Of a stretch of DNA of 64,000 bases, positions 37,446 through 50,181 are shown piece by piece. The position numbers were made by a program, and so were the translations under genes. Origin of the DNA: Acidobacteriota bacterium (GTDB taxonomy: Bacteria; Acidobacteriota; Vicinamibacteria; Vicinamibacterales; UBA2999); the NCBI GenBank assembly GCA_947482665.1, contig CANKJK010000011.1, positions 81,293 through 145,292 of the forward strand, written 5' to 3'. The notes under the pieces are model-generated. The model did no database searches. It had not been told where the DNA came from and worked only from the letters and a program-made list of their open reading frames with translations. The first letter of the stretch is position 1, and each line of letters starts with the position of its first letter.

Positions 37446-39509
37446 ATGGGCAGTCTTTCGCGCTTCACGCGCATCATTACGGGCGTCTCGGCCGCGGTCG
37501 TCCTCCTCGCCGTCGCGAGCCTGGGCGCCAGGCAGGCCGGGCCGGCGGTGGCCATCGACAAGGACGACATCGGCGGCGTCGTCACCGGATCAAAGGGTCC
37601 CGAAGCCGGCGTGTGGGTCATCGCGGAGACACGCGACCTGCCGACGAAGTTCATCCGCATCGTCGTCACCGACGACAAGGGCCGCTACGTGATTCCGGAC
37701 CTGCCGGCGGCGACCTACGACGTGTGGGTGCGCGGCTATGGCCTCGTGGACTCGCCCAAGGTGAAGTCGGGCCCGGGCAAGACGCTCGACCTCAAGGCCG
37801 TCACGGCACCGTCGGCGAAGGCCGCGGCCGAGTACTACCCCGCCAACTACTGGTATTCCCTGCTCGAACCACCGCCAGCTACCGAGTTCCCGGGCACGGG
37901 CCGCAAAGGCAACGGCATCCCCGAGACCGTGAAGACGCAGGGCGAGTGGATCGGCAACGTCAAGATGAATCTCGCCTGCACGCAGTGCCATCAGATGGGC
38001 ACGAAGGTGACCCGCGAACTCTCGCCCGACCTCAAGAGCAACTTCAAGACCTCCGTCGAGGCCTGGGACTACCGCATCCAGATCGGGATCAGCGGCGCGT
38101 ACATGAACAGCTCCTTCGGTCCGATCGGCCGCGGCGCACTGAAGTACATGGCCTCCTGGTCCGACCGTATCGCCGCCGGCGAACTGCCGCAGGCGCCGCC
38201 GCGCCCCCAGGGGCTCGAGCGCAATCTCGTCGTCACCCAGTGGGAGTGGTCGACCGCCAAGACATTCGTGCACGACGCCATTTCGACGGACCGTCGCAAC
38301 CCCACGGTCAACGCCTACGGCCCGCTCGTCGGCGTCGAGGAACTGAGCGGCGACTGGATCACGGTGCTGGACCCGGTGAAGAACACCGAGCATCGCGTGC
38401 CCGTGCCGGTGCACGACGAGTCACTTCCCTACGCGTGGGCGCAGGAGATTCCGCAGCCGTCGCCCTATTGGGGTGAAGAGGTTATCTGGAAGGGCAAGCT
38501 GGCGCCGCACAATCCGATGTTCGACGGCCAGGGCCGCACTTGGGTGACGGCGCGCGGTGGCTGCCGCGTCTTCTATCCGAAGACCGACAAGGTGGTGCAC
38601 CTCCCCGACTGTCCGACCAATGGCGGCCACCTGCAGCTCGCCGACGACGACAAGATGTGGTTCGGCGGCGCGTACTTCGACATCAAGAAGTGGGACGCCA
38701 CGGGCGACGCCAAGGCGTCCGCGATGCGGTTTACGGACACGGTGATCGACACGAATGGCAACGGCAAGGCGGACCTGCCTGGCGTCTCGGCCAAGGAGCC
38801 GATGGATCCGACCAAGGACTGGCAGCGTGCACCAGGTGGCTACGGCCTGATTCCGAACCCGATCGACGGCTCGGTCTGGTACTCCATCCTGGGCATTCCG
38901 GGCGCCATCACGCGGCTCGACCCCAAGACACACCTGATGGAGGTGTACGAGCCGCCCTACAACAACCCGAAGGCCAAGGTCTCCGGGTACCTCCCGCACG
39001 GCATCGATATCGACCACAGCACGGGCGTCATCTGGGTTGGCCTCAACAGCGGCCACTACGCCGAGTTTGACCGTCGCAAGTGCAAGGTGCTCAACGGCCC
39101 GACGGCCACCGGCCAGCACTGCCCCGAGGGATGGACCCTGCACCAGGCGCCAGGCCCGAACTTCAAGACGGTCGAGTGGTCCGGCAGCGCCGACTCCTAC
39201 TATCTGAACTGGGTGGACTGGCACAACTCCGGCGGCTTCGGCGACAACACGCCGATGCTGGTCGGCTCCGGGTCCGACTCCCTCATGGCCTTCACGGGTG
39301 GGAAGTGGGTCGTGATGCGGGTGCCCTATCCGATGGGCTTCCATCCGCGCGGCATGGACGGGCGCATCGACGATCCGAAGGCCGGATGGAAGGGCCGCGG
39401 ACTGTGGTCCACCCACTCCGAGCAGCCGACCTGGCACCAGGAAGGCGGCAAGAGCGAACGGCCCAAGGCCATCCATATCCAGCTCAGACCGAACCCGCTG
39501 GCCAAGTAA
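37446..39509 (+). CDS. Exported c-type haem/propeller protein, paralogue 3
   Basis: A 687-residue protein from the ATG at 37446, preceded by AAGGAG; only 28 bases separate it from paralogue 2. The haem motif CTQCH is near residue 178. It differs from its siblings in a shortened central loop: the DGGGG-type turn found in paralogues 1 and 2 is replaced by DDDKMWFGG, and the calcium-like loop is DTNGNGKADLPG. The C-terminal ERPKAIHIQLRPNPLAK is conserved in all three. Followed by two hairpins and a cytochrome c gene. Confidence 0.8.
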   Translation: MGSLSRFTRIITGVSAAVVLLAVASLGARQAGPAVAIDKDDIGGVVTGSKGPEAGVWVIAETRDLPTKFIRIVVTDDKGRYVIPDLPAATYDVWVRGYGLVDSPKVKSGPGKTLDLKAVTAPSAKAAAEYYPANYWYSLLEPPPATEFPGTGRKGNGIPETVKTQGEWIGNVKMNLACTQCHQMGTKVTRELSPDLKSNFKTSVEAWDYRIQIGISGAYMNSSFGPIGRGALKYMASWSDRIAAGELPQAPPRPQGLERNLVVTQWEWSTAKTFVHDAISTDRRNPTVNAYGPLVGVEELSGDWITVLDPVKNTEHRVPVPVHDESLPYAWAQEIPQPSPYWGEEVIWKGKLAPHNPMFDGQGRTWVTARGGCRVFYPKTDKVVHLPDCPTNGGHLQLADDDKMWFGGAYFDIKKWDATGDAKASAMRFTDTVIDTNGNGKADLPGVSAKEPMDPTKDWQRAPGGYGLIPNPIDGSVWYSILGIPGAITRLDPKTHLMEVYEPPYNNPKAKVSGYLPHGIDIDHSTGVIWVGLNSGHYAEFDRRKCKVLNGPTATGQHCPEGWTLHQAPGPNFKTVEWSGSADSYYLNWVDWHNSGGFGDNTPMLVGSGSDSLMAFTGGKWVVMRVPYPMGFHPRGMDGRIDDPKAGWKGRGLWSTHSEQPTWHQEGGKSERPKAIHIQLRPNPLAK

Positions 39510-39516
39510 GAAGGCA

Positions 39517-39568
39517 CCGGTGGCCCGAACCCACCGGCCGGCGTCGGGCTGAACAGGCCCGATGCCGG
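39517..39568 (+). other. Two adjacent strong hairpins after paralogue 3
   Basis: The first is CCGGTGG (39517-39523) with CCACCGG (39531-39537). The second is CCGGCGTCGGGC (39538-39549) with GCCCGATGCCGG (39557-39568), pairing except for one G-U. No T-tract follows, so they may act as an RNA stability barrier or an attenuator between the paralogue operon and the cytochrome c gene. Confidence 0.5.
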
Positions 39569-39681
39569 AAAGCCGTTCTGGCGTTGAAATTGCTGAATGC
39601 CTACCCAAGCGGACGCGGGTGTTCTAGGATGGAAACTGCCACGGCCCGTTCAGGGCTCGTGACTATCGACGGAGACACGGT

Positions 39682-40089
39682 ATGCGCGCAGTTGTGAAGG
39701 GTGTGTTCGTGGTGCTGATGGCTGCCTTCCTGGCGGTCGCGATCACCGCGCAGGAAAAGCCAGGTGGCAACGCCGAAGCTGCCAAGGTCAAGAACCCAGT
39801 GGCCATGTCACCGGATTCCATCGCAGCGGGCGAAGCGATCTACATGAAGCGCTGCCGTGGCTGCCACGGGCGCGAGGCGACGGGTGGACCGCCCAAGGAA
39901 GCCGGCGATCACGAAGCGTCGAATCTGGTGGACGACAAGTGGGACCATGGCTCCACCGACGGCGAGATCTTCTATGTGATCCGCAACGGTGTGCCGCCTG
40001 AACTCGTGATGGAACCCTGGGACGACCGCCTCAGCGAGACGGACACCTGGAACATCGTGAACTGGCTGCGCTCCAAGGCCAAGAAGTAG
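39682..40089 (+). CDS. Small exported cytochrome c (single haem)
   Basis: A 135-residue cytochrome with a signal peptide (VFVVLMAAFLAVAITAQ), the haem-attachment motif CRGCHGREATGG near residue 58 and a probable axial Met in PELVMEPWDD near residue 112. The WNIVNWLRSKAKK C-terminal helix is typical of class I cytochromes c. Placed 172 bases after the three haem/propeller genes; it is a good candidate for the electron carrier of the same system, though that link is inferred from position only. Confidence 0.88.
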   Translation: MRAVVKGVFVVLMAAFLAVAITAQEKPGGNAEAAKVKNPVAMSPDSIAAGEAIYMKRCRGCHGREATGGPPKEAGDHEASNLVDDKWDHGSTDGEIFYVIRNGVPPELVMEPWDDRLSETDTWNIVNWLRSKAKK

Positions 40090-40106
40090 GACGCGGATCG
40101 ACGGCC

Positions 40107-40403
40107 GTGGCCGCCTATATCCTCATCAACATCACGATCACGGACCCGGAGCGCTACGCGGACTACGCGAAGCTGGCTCCGGGCACCGTGGCCCAGTACG
40201 GCGGCCGATACCTCGCCAGGGGCGGCCGCGCGGAAACCCTGGAGGGCTCAACGCCCGCCGGGCGCGTGGTCGTCATCGAGTTCCCGTCGTCAGACCAGGC
40301 CAAGGCCTGGCTCAATTCCCCCGAATACGCCGGACCCAAAGCCATCCGGCACAGCGCCTCCACGAGCCAGATGTTCGTCGTGGACGGTCTGCCTCCCTCG
40401 TAA
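40107..40403 (+). CDS. DUF1330 family protein
   Basis: A 98-residue cytosolic protein with a ferredoxin-like fold pattern: YILINITITDPERYADYAKL, QYGGRYLARGG, RVVVIEFPSSDQAKAWLNSPEY. These are the DUF1330 hallmarks, with the central GGRYLARGG loop. No signal peptide. The reaction is unknown for the family. It follows the cytochrome by 17 bases from a GTG start. Confidence 0.88.
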   Translation: MAAYILINITITDPERYADYAKLAPGTVAQYGGRYLARGGRAETLEGSTPAGRVVVIEFPSSDQAKAWLNSPEYAGPKAIRHSASTSQMFVVDGLPPS

Positions 40404-40410
40404 GACCCCT

Positions 40411-40914
40411 CTACGGCATCACCTCGGACGCGAGTCCGGGGAAGCCCACCGCTCCACTCGACGAGGTCTCGCCCGTCAGTACCCGGCGCAGGTAGCCGGC
40501 CTGGCCGATGTGAAACGACAGGTGCGTGGCGAGGTGCAGCAGGAAGAGCCCCGTTGGCAGCCGCATGCCGTTCGGCACAAAGAGACACACCTCCTCCAGC
40601 CGCGACTCGGGCAGGGCCGCAAGCGCGCTGACCACGCCTTCGCGCGTGCGCGCGATCTCGGCCGTGAGTTCGGCGCGTGAGATGCCTCTGGCCGCGAACT
40701 CGTGGTCGCGATTCCTGGTGTAGTCGATGCCGCCCAGCTTGAAACCGATGCAGTGCCGCAGATTGCCGCAGAGGTGCAGCGTGATCGTGCCCACGGAGTT
40801 CGTGACGCCAGGCGCGGTGGCCCAGATCTGGGATTCATCCGCGAACAGATCCAGTTCCTTCACCAGATCGTCCAACTCCCGCGTCATCAGCAGAGACAGC
40901 CACCGTACGGTCAC
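40411..40914 (-). CDS. DinB-like helical-bundle protein
   Basis: A 167-residue protein from the GTG at 40914, preceded by GAGGAGG; the frame is open much further upstream, but those residues show no homology pattern. It has the four-helix DinB/YfiT layout with a metal-type His in SVGTITLHLCGNLRHCIG (near residue 46) and HLATHLSFHIGQAGYLRR near the end, where the last His pair usually sits. A thiol-transferase or damage-response role is possible; the family is functionally diverse. Confidence 0.75.
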   Translation of the reverse strand: MTVRWLSLLMTRELDDLVKELDLFADESQIWATAPGVTNSVGTITLHLCGNLRHCIGFKLGGIDYTRNRDHEFAARGISRAELTAEIARTREGVVSALAALPESRLEEVCLFVPNGMRLPTGLFLLHLATHLSFHIGQAGYLRRVLTGETSSSGAVGFPGLASEVMP

Positions 40915-41011
40915 CAGGCACCTCCTCGCGGTCGCGTCATCGCGGCCGCCACAACACTGACAGGATAGGCGGGATCGGCGTTCCGCCGAGAGCCCTGCCG
41001 CACCTGAGTGG

Positions 41012-43360
41012 TCATCGCGCGGACCTGGTGACACGGAGCAGATCGTCAGCCGCTTCACGCACGAGCCGCTGCTGGTACGGCGAGAGAGGCGCGTGCCCGA
41101 GCACCCGCTCGACAACCACGGCGGCCTCGCGGCTGGAGTGCCCCTGGAGTACGGCGTGAGCCCAACGCCTCGGCAGGAAGATGTCGCCCGAGGCCTGCAC
41201 GGCTGGCAGCAGCGCCAGGCACGGTTCGATGAGCCCGACGGCGTGCACCTGCCGCAGCGGGTGATGGATCCGCGCTACGGCGTCCAGCGCCCACACTTCG
41301 GGCCGCCTCGCCTCTGGCGCGGCGAGCCGGCGCACCATCGCCTCACGAACCTCCGGCTCGGGAGACAGGGCGTCCGCCAGATAGGCCAGCAGAGCACGTG
41401 CCTCCGGGTTCACGGTCCGGGTCATCTGCTCGCGAAGGATCTCCGTCTCGCGTTCAGGGCTCAGTACGCACAGGGTCTCAGCGAGCGCCATCTCATCGGG
41501 CTCGACCAGACGCGCACCAGCCACCGCCCCGATACGCCACAGCTCGTGCAGTCTGGCCACACCCTCCGCGCTTGATGTCACCGCACAGAGCACGCGCAGC
41601 CACTCCCGCACGTCGGCGTGGCTGTCCGCGCCTTCACACGCATGCCGGCACGTCTCTTCCACGGCTGGTGCCAGCGCGCCGCGAACGGCCCCTGGCAACC
41701 ACTGCCAGAAGGCCCGGCGCAGCGACGTGAGCAGATATGAGCGGACGAGCGGCTCTTCCTCCAGCGGGAGCGCGGCCAGCAGCGTCCGGACATAGCGCTC
41801 GGGCGCGAGGGCGCCGTCGGCCACGGCCTCCCAGAGCGCCACCCACGAGGCCGCACGCTCCTCGCCATCGGTGATGCGAGACATTCTGGCGCCGAGGCGG
41901 TCCAGCTCGGCGCCGGTCAGCCCGACGTGTCCGTACGCCGGTGACGGCCACGTGCCGTTCACCGTCGGAACTTCAGGCCGGCCGGCGGTCTCGATCCACC
42001 GTTGCGACCACTCGCGGAGCGGCTCTCCAAGCGCTCGCTCGCACGACGCCAGCAGGTCAGGCCAGTCCGCCACGCCCCATGCATGCGTCCGCAGGTACTC
42101 GCGGACGGCCTCGCGGAAGCGTGCGTCCCCAAGACAGCGTTCGAGGTCGCGCAACGCAATCGGGCTCTTCTGATACGCGATGGGCCCGTAGAGCTCGCTG
42201 GCGCTGGCGAGGTTGTCGAGCTCCTGCCGGATGGCCGTCGCGCCTCCCGTGCGGTCCACGTCGTAGGCCACCGGGTAGTGCGCGAGGTAGAACCGCACGT
42301 CGGCTGCGTCATCGGGTTCGCCCGCGGCCAGGATCTTCTCGGCCATCAGGTTCGCGAAGACCTCCTTCAGCCACACATCGTCGAACCACGGCATCGTCAC
42401 CAGATCGCCAAACCACAGGTGCGCCGTTTCATGAGCGATGAGATGCGCGCGGTTCCGCAGTTCCCCGGACGTCGCGGACTCGGGCAGCAGGAGCGATGCC
42501 TGCTGGTAGAACACCGCACCCGGGTGCTCCATGCCGCCAAACTGAAAGGCCGGCACGAGGAGCATGTCGACCTTCTCGAACGGACACGCGATTCCCGTGT
42601 ACGCCTCCAGCCACGCGAGCGCTCGCGCATGCAGTGCGCCGATGGCGGCGAGGTTCCGCGCGACCCGGGCCTGGTCCGTCCCGACATGGAAGACGCGGAA
42701 TGTGCGTCCGTCTGCCTTCGCGGTTGCCACCTGCAGGGAGCCCGCGGCCCACGCCATCAGGTAGGTCGAGATCGGCGGGGTCTCGCTGAAGCGAATCAGC
42801 TCGCGCCCTGCACCGCCTTCACCGGCCATCGCGGCTCGCTCCACCTCCGCGCCATTGGCCACGGCGTTCCAGCCAGCCGGCACCTCAAGCTCCAGCGTGA
42901 CGCGGGCCTTGAGGTCCGGCTGGTCGAAGCAGGGCACGCAGGTGTGCGCCCGTGCCGGCACGAAGAGCGTGTAGAACACGCCCTCGCGTCGATGGATCGC
43001 ATCCTGGCCCGCGGAGAAGGAGCACGTCACCACGTTGCGACCGGCGCGGGTCTCGCCCGCGGCAATCACGACGTGGTTGGCGACGACCTCGACGGGCACA
43101 GGCCGCCCGTCGCAGGACACGGCATGGAGCCTGGTTGTGGCCTCGGCGAAATCGAGCACCAGCCGCGTGGGCGCGGCCAGCACGCAGCCGATCTGGATCT
43201 CGCCGGTGATGGCCTGGTCTGCGCCGTCCGGAAGGCGGAGGCGGAGGGCGTAGGTGAGGTCGCGAATGGCGGCCGTGCGTTCCCGCGCCAGCGCGCGGCT
43301 GATGCCGGGCGCGAGCGGCCCGTCCGCGCCCGCGCTCAGTGCGTCTTGCGGTAGGCCCAC
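41012..43360 (-). CDS. M1 family zinc aminopeptidase
   Basis: A 782-residue metallopeptidase. It has the zinc site HETAHLWFGDLV with the downstream Glu in WLKEVFANLMAEK, and GGMEHPGAVFY in place of the usual GAMEN exopeptidase motif. N-terminal beta domain, catalytic domain and a long helical C-terminal ERAP1-like domain are all present. The best start is a GTG at 43360, inside the last 25 bases of the upstream SDR gene; the longer frame is antisense-type low-complexity and not credible. No signal peptide is seen. Confidence 0.85.
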   Translation of the reverse strand: MGLPQDALSAGADGPLAPGISRALARERTAAIRDLTYALRLRLPDGADQAITGEIQIGCVLAAPTRLVLDFAEATTRLHAVSCDGRPVPVEVVANHVVIAAGETRAGRNVVTCSFSAGQDAIHRREGVFYTLFVPARAHTCVPCFDQPDLKARVTLELEVPAGWNAVANGAEVERAAMAGEGGAGRELIRFSETPPISTYLMAWAAGSLQVATAKADGRTFRVFHVGTDQARVARNLAAIGALHARALAWLEAYTGIACPFEKVDMLLVPAFQFGGMEHPGAVFYQQASLLLPESATSGELRNRAHLIAHETAHLWFGDLVTMPWFDDVWLKEVFANLMAEKILAAGEPDDAADVRFYLAHYPVAYDVDRTGGATAIRQELDNLASASELYGPIAYQKSPIALRDLERCLGDARFREAVREYLRTHAWGVADWPDLLASCERALGEPLREWSQRWIETAGRPEVPTVNGTWPSPAYGHVGLTGAELDRLGARMSRITDGEERAASWVALWEAVADGALAPERYVRTLLAALPLEEEPLVRSYLLTSLRRAFWQWLPGAVRGALAPAVEETCRHACEGADSHADVREWLRVLCAVTSSAEGVARLHELWRIGAVAGARLVEPDEMALAETLCVLSPERETEILREQMTRTVNPEARALLAYLADALSPEPEVREAMVRRLAAPEARRPEVWALDAVARIHHPLRQVHAVGLIEPCLALLPAVQASGDIFLPRRWAHAVLQGHSSREAAVVVERVLGHAPLSPYQQRLVREAADDLLRVTRSAR

Positions 43361-44133
43361 GAGAACCGCCGCTGCACCTGCATGAGCACCCACGGTGCGT
43401 GACGCGCCACGAAGGCCATCACGCGATTGACGCGGCCCGGCACGTAGACGGCGATGCCGGCCATCACGGCGTCGTAGCCGGCGCGGGCCACCGTGTCGGC
43501 GTCCTGCCACATGAAGCCCGGGAGCTTGCTGACCGACGCGCGGGTGCCGGTCACGTCGTGAAACTCCGAGAGCGTAAAGCCCGGGCAGAGCCCCGTCACC
43601 TGAACGCCCGTGCCGCGCACTTCCTCCGAGAGCGCCTCCGAGAAGCGCATCACGAAGCTCTTCGAGGCCGGGTAGATCGTGTGACCGGCGGGTGCGGGAA
43701 TCAGCCCCGCGAGCGAGGCGATATTCAGGATGCGGCCGTAGCCGCGCGCCTGCATCCCCGGCAGCAGACGGTACGCCAACTCGACGACCGCGACGATGAG
43801 CACCTGGAGCGCGTCGCGCTGCTGCTCCCATGCCGGTGTGGTCAGCAGGCCCGGCACGCCATACCCGGCGTTGTTCACCAGCGCATCCACTGTGAGGCCA
43901 CGCGCCTCAAGCTCCCCGCAGAGCCGGGCCACGCTGCCAGGCTCGGCCAGGTCCGCCGTCAGCACGTGCACCGCGCAGCCGTGCCGTGCTGTCAGTGAGG
44001 AGGCCAGCGCCTCCAGCCGATCACGACGGCGCGCCGTGAGGATGAGGTCGAACCCGTGCGCCGCGAACACTTCGGCAAAGGCCGCGCCGATGCCGGCCGA
44101 CGCACCCGTGATGAGACAGGTCCGCTTCGCCAC
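43336..44133 (-). CDS. Short-chain dehydrogenase/reductase
   Basis: A 265-residue classical SDR with an intact active site: ITGASAGIGAAFAEVF for nucleotide binding, VNNAGYGVPG, the catalytic Ser in LNIASLAG and the YxxxK pair in YPASKSFVMRF. A hydrophobic C-terminal segment (AFVARHAPWVLMQVQ) with a basic tail suggests membrane association, as in the DltE/SDR-a5 type. Substrate unknown. Its 3' end overlaps the M1 peptidase start. Confidence 0.88.
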   Translation of the reverse strand: MAKRTCLITGASAGIGAAFAEVFAAHGFDLILTARRRDRLEALASSLTARHGCAVHVLTADLAEPGSVARLCGELEARGLTVDALVNNAGYGVPGLLTTPAWEQQRDALQVLIVAVVELAYRLLPGMQARGYGRILNIASLAGLIPAPAGHTIYPASKSFVMRFSEALSEEVRGTGVQVTGLCPGFTLSEFHDVTGTRASVSKLPGFMWQDADTVARAGYDAVMAGIAVYVPGRVNRVMAFVARHAPWVLMQVQRRFSWAYRKTH

Positions 44134-44145
44134 CTCAGTGACCCA

Positions 44146-45312
44146 CTAGTCCAGCCGGCGCAGGATGAAGCACTTCAGGTAATAGGTTTCCGGCACGCCG
44201 AGCAGCACCGGGTGATCACGGCCCTGCATCCGCTTCTCCACGATGCTCACCGGCACCTGGCTGTCAGCCGAGGCCTCGTGCAGCACGGCCTCGAACATCG
44301 GCTCCGTCACGTTGTAGGAGCAGCTGCAGGTGATGAGCGTCCCGCCCGGCGTCAGCAGGCGCATCGCGCGGAGATTGATCTCCTTGTAGCCCGCCAGGGC
44401 GTTCGGCACCGATGTCTTGTTCTTGGCGAAGGCTGGCGGGTCCAGCACGATCGTGTCGAAGCGCTCACCGGCCTTGCCGAGGCTGCGCAGTTCGTCGAAC
44501 AGATTCGCCTCGACCGCCTGGAGGTGGGCGATCTTGTTGCGGGCGGCGTTGGCCGCCGTGCGCGCCACCGCGTCGGCCGAGATGTCGACGGCGATGACCT
44601 GATCGCACGCGGATGCCAGCCGGAGCGAGAAGCCGCCGTTGTAGCTGCATCCATCGAGCAGGCGCCCCTTGGCATAGCGCAGCGCCGCCTCGCGGTTCTC
44701 ACGCTGGTCGAGGAAGAGGCCCGTCTTCTGCCCCGTCCACACGTTGACGTCGTACTCGACGGGGCCTTCCTTCACGAGGATCGACTCGGGCACGGTGCCG
44801 TGCAGCAACCGGACTTCCTGTGGCAGCCCTTCGAGCGACCGGACCTTCGGGTCGTTGCGCGCCAGGATGCCCTTCGGGTGCACGCGCTCGGCCAGGATCG
44901 CCGTGATCTCGGGCAGCAACCGGTCCGTACCCTGCGAGAGCGCCTGCACGACCAGGTAGTCGCCGTAGCGGTCGACGATGAGCGAGGGCAGCAGGTCGGC
45001 TTCCGCGTTCACCAGCCGGAAGGCCGTGGCGTCGATCGCCAGGCCTTCGCGGAACGTGACGGCCGCGTCAATCCGGCGCCGCCACAAGGCGAGGTCCGCC
45101 GGCGTCTCGCCCCTGGTCAGCATCCGGAGCGTGATCTGGGACTCGCTGCTGAACAGCGCCTGTCCGAGGACCTGCCCGCGGGGGCTCTTGACGGCCACGG
45201 TGTCGCCCACCTCCGCGTCCACGTCGGCAACATCGGAGCGGTAGATCCAGGGGTGACCAGCGGCGAGGCGCTGTTCCCCTTTGCGGGAAATGAAGGCGGA
45301 TGGGTGTGACAT
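44146..45312 (-). CDS. rlmI: 23S rRNA (cytosine-C5) methyltransferase RlmI-like
   Basis: A 388-residue enzyme with an N-terminal PUA domain ([18 protein letters not shown]) and a C-terminal Rossmann methyltransferase: [49 protein letters not shown] and [10 protein letters not shown], which carries the catalytic Cys pair. This order matches the m5C1962 methyltransferase RlmI/YccW. Divergent from glyA across a 73-base gap. Confidence 0.88.
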   Translation of the reverse strand: MSHPSAFISRKGEQRLAAGHPWIYRSDVADVDAEVGDTVAVKSPRGQVLGQALFSSESQITLRMLTRGETPADLALWRRRIDAAVTFREGLAIDATAFRLVNAEADLLPSLIVDRYGDYLVVQALSQGTDRLLPEITAILAERVHPKGILARNDPKVRSLEGLPQEVRLLHGTVPESILVKEGPVEYDVNVWTGQKTGLFLDQRENREAALRYAKGRLLDGCSYNGGFSLRLASACDQVIAVDISADAVARTAANAARNKIAHLQAVEANLFDELRSLGKAGERFDTIVLDPPAFAKNKTSVPNALAGYKEINLRAMRLLTPGGTLITCSCSYNVTEPMFEAVLHEASADSQVPVSIVEKRMQGRDHPVLLGVPETYYLKCFILRRLD

Positions 45313-45385
45313 GTGTGGGGTTCGCTCCTATGGTGTCACGGCCGATTCGATCCCCGGCAACGAGAACAGTACAATCGGGGTTCCC

Positions 45386-46657
45386 ATGTCCGACACCCTT
45401 GCCCGCATGCAGCGCTCCCTGGCCGCGTTCGACCCCGATATCGCGCAGGCCATCCGGAATGAAACCCATCGCCAGGCCGACGGCCTGGAGCTGATCGCCT
45501 CGGAAAACTTCGTCAGCTCGGCCATCCTCGAAGCGGCCGGCTCGGTGATGACGAACAAGTACGCCGAAGGCTACCCGGGCAAGCGCTACTACGGCGGGTG
45601 TGAGTTCGTGGACGTCGCCGAATCGCTGGCGATTGCACGAGCGAAGGCGCTCTTTGGGGCCGACCACGCCAATGTGCAGCCCCACTCGGGCGCGCAGGCC
45701 AACACGGCGGTCTTTCTCGCGATGCTCAAGCCGGGCGACACGCTCCTCGGCATGAACCTCGCACACGGCGGCCACCTCACCCACGGCCACCCGCTCAACT
45801 TCTCGGGCAAGTTCTTCAACATCGTGCCCTACGGCGTGCGGCAAGAGGACGAGCGCATCGACTACGAGGAGCTTGAGCGCCTCGCGCACGAGCACAAGCC
45901 GAAGCTCATCGTGGTGGGCGCCAGTGCCTACCCGCGCATCATCGACTTCGCGCGCATCTCGGCCGTGGCCAAGGCCGTCGGCGCACCGATGATGACGGAC
46001 ATGGCCCACATCGCGGGCCTGGTGGCCGGCGGCGTGCACCCGAGCCCCGTCCCGCACTCGGACTTCGTCACCTCAACGACGCACAAGACGCTGCGCGGAC
46101 CGCGCTCGGGCCTGGTGCTCTGCACGGAGCGGTATGCGAAGGACCTGGACCGCGCGCTCTTCCCGGGCGTGCAGGGCGGCCCGCTCATGCACATCATCGC
46201 GGCCAAGGCCGTGTGCTTCAAGGAAGCGGCCGAGCCGGCCTTCAAGGACTACGCGAAGCAGGTCGTGGCCAACGCCGCGACGCTCGCGAAGGTCCTCAGC
46301 AGCCACGGCTTCCGGCTCGTCAGCGGCGGCACGGACAACCACCTGATGCTGGTGGATGTGTTCAGCAAGGGCATCACGGGCAAGGCCGCGGAAGCCGCGC
46401 TCGGCAAGGCCGAGATTACGGTCAACAAGAACGCCATCCCGTTCGACAAGAACCCGCCGATGACGGCCAGCGGCATCCGCGTGGGCACGCCGGCCATGAC
46501 GACCCGCGGGATGAAGGAAGCCGAGATGGAAATCATCGGCGACCTCATCGCACGCGTGCTCGCCACGCCGGACGACGACGCGGCCATCGCCACGGTGAAG
46601 GCCGAGGTGCTGGCCCTCTGCATGCGCTTCCCGCTCTACCCGGAACGCCAGCAGTAA
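45386..46657 (+). CDS. glyA: Serine hydroxymethyltransferase GlyA
   Basis: PLP enzyme interconverting serine and glycine with tetrahydrofolate, supplying one-carbon units. From the ATG at 45386 it is 423 residues: [32 protein letters not shown], the PLP-lysine site [15 protein letters not shown] near residue 235 and [11 protein letters not shown]. Upstream, TACAAT at 45370-45375 could be its -10 box. The 168 bases after its stop, before the efflux operon, contain no gene I can support. Confidence 0.95.
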   Translation: MSDTLARMQRSLAAFDPDIAQAIRNETHRQADGLELIASENFVSSAILEAAGSVMTNKYAEGYPGKRYYGGCEFVDVAESLAIARAKALFGADHANVQPHSGAQANTAVFLAMLKPGDTLLGMNLAHGGHLTHGHPLNFSGKFFNIVPYGVRQEDERIDYEELERLAHEHKPKLIVVGASAYPRIIDFARISAVAKAVGAPMMTDMAHIAGLVAGGVHPSPVPHSDFVTSTTHKTLRGPRSGLVLCTERYAKDLDRALFPGVQGGPLMHIIAAKAVCFKEAAEPAFKDYAKQVVANAATLAKVLSSHGFRLVSGGTDNHLMLVDVFSKGITGKAAEAALGKAEITVNKNAIPFDKNPPMTASGIRVGTPAMTTRGMKEAEMEIIGDLIARVLATPDDDAAIATVKAEVLALCMRFPLYPERQQ

Positions 46658-46825
46658 ACAGAAGGGGAGGGCCGCGGCCAATGTGCCCGGGCGGGGTGGG
46701 GCTCTCACTCCCCGACACCGGTTGGAGTCTCACCTCCTCAGCGTTCGCCGCCGACCTCTCGTGTATGCGACTACACAGCCACGGTGCCCTGGAGTGACAG
46801 GGAACACCGCGCACCCGTCGCAGAC

Positions 46826-47013
46826 CTAGCCCTGCAGGCCGGCCTTCCGCAGGATGGCCATCATCGGGCACCAGTTGCTGAAGGCCGACTGGAAGAGATT
46901 GAGCCCGACAAAGAGCGTGAACCAGTAGAACCCGGGGTGCACGTACATCCCGAGCACGACGCTGGCGGCCACGAATCCTCCGCCGATCAGACGGATTGCA
47001 CGATCAACATTCA

Positions 47014-47014
<1 letters not shown>
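46826..47014 (-). CDS. Small DUF2892/YgaP-like membrane protein
   Basis: A 62-residue protein from the ATG at 47014, which shares one base with the RND transporter stop (TGATG). It begins MNVDRAIRLIGGGFVAASVV and has two short hydrophobic segments joined by HPGFYWFTLFVGLNLFQSAF and ending NWCPMMAILRKAGL, the DUF2892 (YgaP C-terminal region) pattern with its NWCP motif. Function unknown. It is the last gene of the efflux operon. Confidence 0.82.

Positions 47015-50177
<3,163 letters not shown>

Positions 50178-50181
<4 letters not shown>

Noticed and set aside
43361..43831. N-terminal extension of the M1 aminopeptidase
   Set aside because: The extra residues read antisense-like Arg/Gly/Ala-rich sequence through the SDR gene on the same strand in another frame; no family homology begins before about 43340.
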